The translations under genes and the position numbers were made by a program. Of a DNA stretch of 50,376 bases, positions 50,321-50,376 are shown one piece after another. A model generated the notes under the pieces. It ran no database searches, was not told where the DNA came from, and saw nothing but the letters and a program-made list of their open reading frames with translations. Position 1 is the stretch's first letter; every line of letters starts with the position of its first letter. The stretch lies in contig CAJXJZ010000009.1 in assembly GCA_913055745.1 (NCBI GenBank), positions 1-50,376 of the forward strand. Reading direction: 5' to 3'. This DNA comes from an uncultured bacterium. GTDB taxonomy: Bacteria > Hydrothermota > Hydrothermia > UBA1063 > CAJXJZ01.

Positions 50321-50376
50321 CCGGCGTTCCTCAAAAATAATCACCGCGTTGGTCATTGTTTCCTCAAATTAAATAT
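50321..50376 (-). repeat. 56-base repeat, inverted copy of 155-210
   Basis: The reverse complement aligns without gaps to 155-210 with 49 of 56 identical positions by my count, and contains two TTTGAGGAA motifs 33 bases apart. It reaches the very last base of the window, so it is probably cut there. Like the left copy it points to the next gene and lies directly upstream of its promoter. Confidence 0.75.

Overview
This is a densely packed, AT-rich bacterial window carrying about 45 protein-coding genes. Most stop and start codons overlap by 1-26 bases, and no gene-free stretch exceeds 300 bases. Prolipoprotein diacylglyceryl transferase, several lipobox lipoproteins, Mla-type lipid transport genes, a gingipain-family (C25) protease with a C-terminal sorting domain and a PorX-type regulator together point to a two-membrane bacterium with type IX-like secretion. 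Frequent AGA/AGG arginine codons, 2-oxoacid:ferredoxin oxidoreductase, PPDK and acyl-phosphate kinases fit an anaerobic, possibly thermophilic, poorly cultivated lineage near the FCB group. WOR-3 or Hydrothermae-like is my best guess from gene content only; no rRNA is present to settle it.

Layout. 1-2.6 kb: dispersed repeats, a MATE exporter, a small lipoprotein and a DUF72 protein. 2.6-10.1 kb (minus): M42 aminopeptidase, panB-panC-panD and a 1500-residue secreted C25 protease in one run. 10.3-13.1 kb (plus): biotin carboxylase and an MlaE/MlaF lipid ABC transporter. 13.1-19.6 kb (minus): lipoprotein, Sua5-phosphatase fusion, butyrate kinase, phosphate butyryltransferase, acetate kinase, DUF3108 and a membrane-anchored unknown. 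19.9-24.1 kb (plus): PPDK, then lgt-comF. 24.1-26.1 kb (minus): lamin-tail protein and PorX-like regulator. 26.2-32.4 kb (plus): acyl-CoA synthetase, then four overlapping genes that look like an alternative lipoate-assembly system (ligase-DUF116 fusion, two radical SAM proteins, a flavoprotein between them). 32.3-37.6 kb (minus): gcvH, gcvPA, tandem-ACT protein, 2-oxoacid oxidoreductase alpha, GlmU-like nucleotidyltransferase, gatC and a HAD phosphatase. 37.7-38.5 kb: a YitT-type membrane protein. 38.6-44.7 kb (minus): sucD followed by a LolA-like small protein, a large lipoprotein and four membrane proteins of unknown role. 44.8-48.1 kb (plus): an SbcD/SbcC (YhaO/YhaN-like) pair. 48.2-50.3 kb (minus): the classic rpsP-KH-rimM-trmD-rplS operon.

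How it fits together. Ferredoxin-linked 2-oxoacid oxidation, succinyl-CoA synthetase, Ptb/Buk/AckA and PPDK suggest energy from acyl-CoA thioesters and acyl phosphates. GcvH, with its lipoyl lysine, is a local candidate client for the lipoate operon. The C25 protease and PorX are two parts of a type IX-like secretion theme.

Most noteworthy: the LipS/LipT-type lipoate operon with a lipoate ligase fused to DUF116; the uncharacterised four-gene membrane cassette behind sucD; a recurring promoter layout that places the -10 box only 6-9 bases before ATG (leaderless mRNAs); and a 56-base repeat lying in inverted orientation at the two window ends, each copy pointing at a promoter.
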